Shown piece by piece: positions 13,651 through 13,793 of a DNA stretch of 13,793 bases. A program made the translations under genes and the position numbers. The notes below the pieces were generated by a model. It saw nothing but the letters and a program-made list of their open reading frames with translations, searched no databases and was not told the origin of the DNA. The DNA is from Savagea sp. (lineage in GTDB: Bacteria > Bacillota > Bacilli > Bacillales_A > Planococcaceae), in contig JASLCF010000030.1 of NCBI GenBank assembly GCA_030146155.1, forward strand, positions 1 to 13,793, read 5' to 3'. Each line of letters begins with the position of its first letter. Position 1 is the stretch's first letter.

Positions 13651-13793
13651 GCGGAAAGGGCCGTCTGGAACCGAAATTACCACTTTTAAAATCATACCGA
13701 TACAATCTTGGCTCAACTAAATGACAAGTATGAGTAAAATGTTTGTGGGGATAAATAAAAAATCCATCACACAATTAATCTCCGTTCCAATCG
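13651..13793. repeat. Degenerate inverted intergenic repeat, cut by the window edge
   Basis: GTCTGGAACCGAAATTA (13663-13679) reappears in inverted, diverged form at 13775-13791; the reverse complement includes TTGGAACGGAGATTAA. About 95 bases separate the arms. GCGGAAAG followed by CTGGAACGGAAAT-like sequence recalls, from memory, a repeat scattered through Bacillales intergenic regions. The second arm reaches the right edge, so the element may be incomplete. Confidence 0.4.

Larger units (their letters stand above)
13478..13793. other. Intergenic region to the right edge, no gene seen
   Basis: After the nadA terminator nothing looks coding. AAATCAAC (13543-13550) can pair with GTTGATTT (13570-13577) around 19 bases; no U-tract follows, so this is not called a terminator. 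The rest is AT-rich and holds the inverted repeat remnants at 13651-13680 and 13775-13793. Confidence 0.6.

Overview
The window reads as chromosomal DNA of a low-GC Gram-positive bacterium of the order Bacillales. The evidence is the gene set: a two-GTPase DynA-type dynamin, a CspD-like cold shock protein, a YpeQ-type zinc finger, an RNase H-like YpeP relative, NiaR (YrxA) and an NAD biosynthesis locus. Strong AGGAGG ribosome sites, TTG and GTG starts and extended -10 promoters fit the same group. A member of Planococcaceae or a relative is my guess, partly because of the intergenic repeats; this is inference.

Layout. Bases 1-113 hold the 3' end of an unrecognised gene followed by a probable terminator. 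Bases 114-1059 appear noncoding and carry three diverged copies of a roughly 300-base direct repeat plus a separate hairpin-forming element. On the minus strand, 1060-3349 hold an orphan chemotaxis pair: a CheX-like phosphatase and, downstream, a methyl-accepting chemotaxis protein (MCP). The MCP's ribosome site and TTG start lie inside a 25-bp RNA hairpin. A divergent promoter region (3350-3515) separates this pair from a plus-strand operon (3516-8537) of a 1196-residue dynamin, a two-domain rhodanese sulfurtransferase and a metallophosphoesterase, joined by short overlaps. A convergent bidirectional terminator separates that operon from the minus-strand RNase H-like gene. Then come a divergent small zinc-finger gene and the cspD-like gene on the minus strand with its own consensus promoter.

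Bases 9667-13477 form an NAD de novo synthesis locus. The cysteine desulfurase gene and niaR (niacin-responsive repressor) run on the minus strand; nadC and nadA run on the plus strand. A palindrome fitting a NiaR operator sits in the divergent promoter region. The desulfurase probably supplies sulfur for the NadA 4Fe-4S cluster, and NiaR would shut the locus off when niacin is plentiful. nadB, which precedes nadC in Bacillus subtilis, is absent here, so the source of iminoaspartate must lie elsewhere. A terminator follows nadA, and the last 250 bases are noncoding with remnants of an inverted repeat.

Most of the window is ordinary housekeeping DNA. I found no clear novel system. The items most worth checking are the MCP leader hairpin, the missing nadB and the decayed repeat array.
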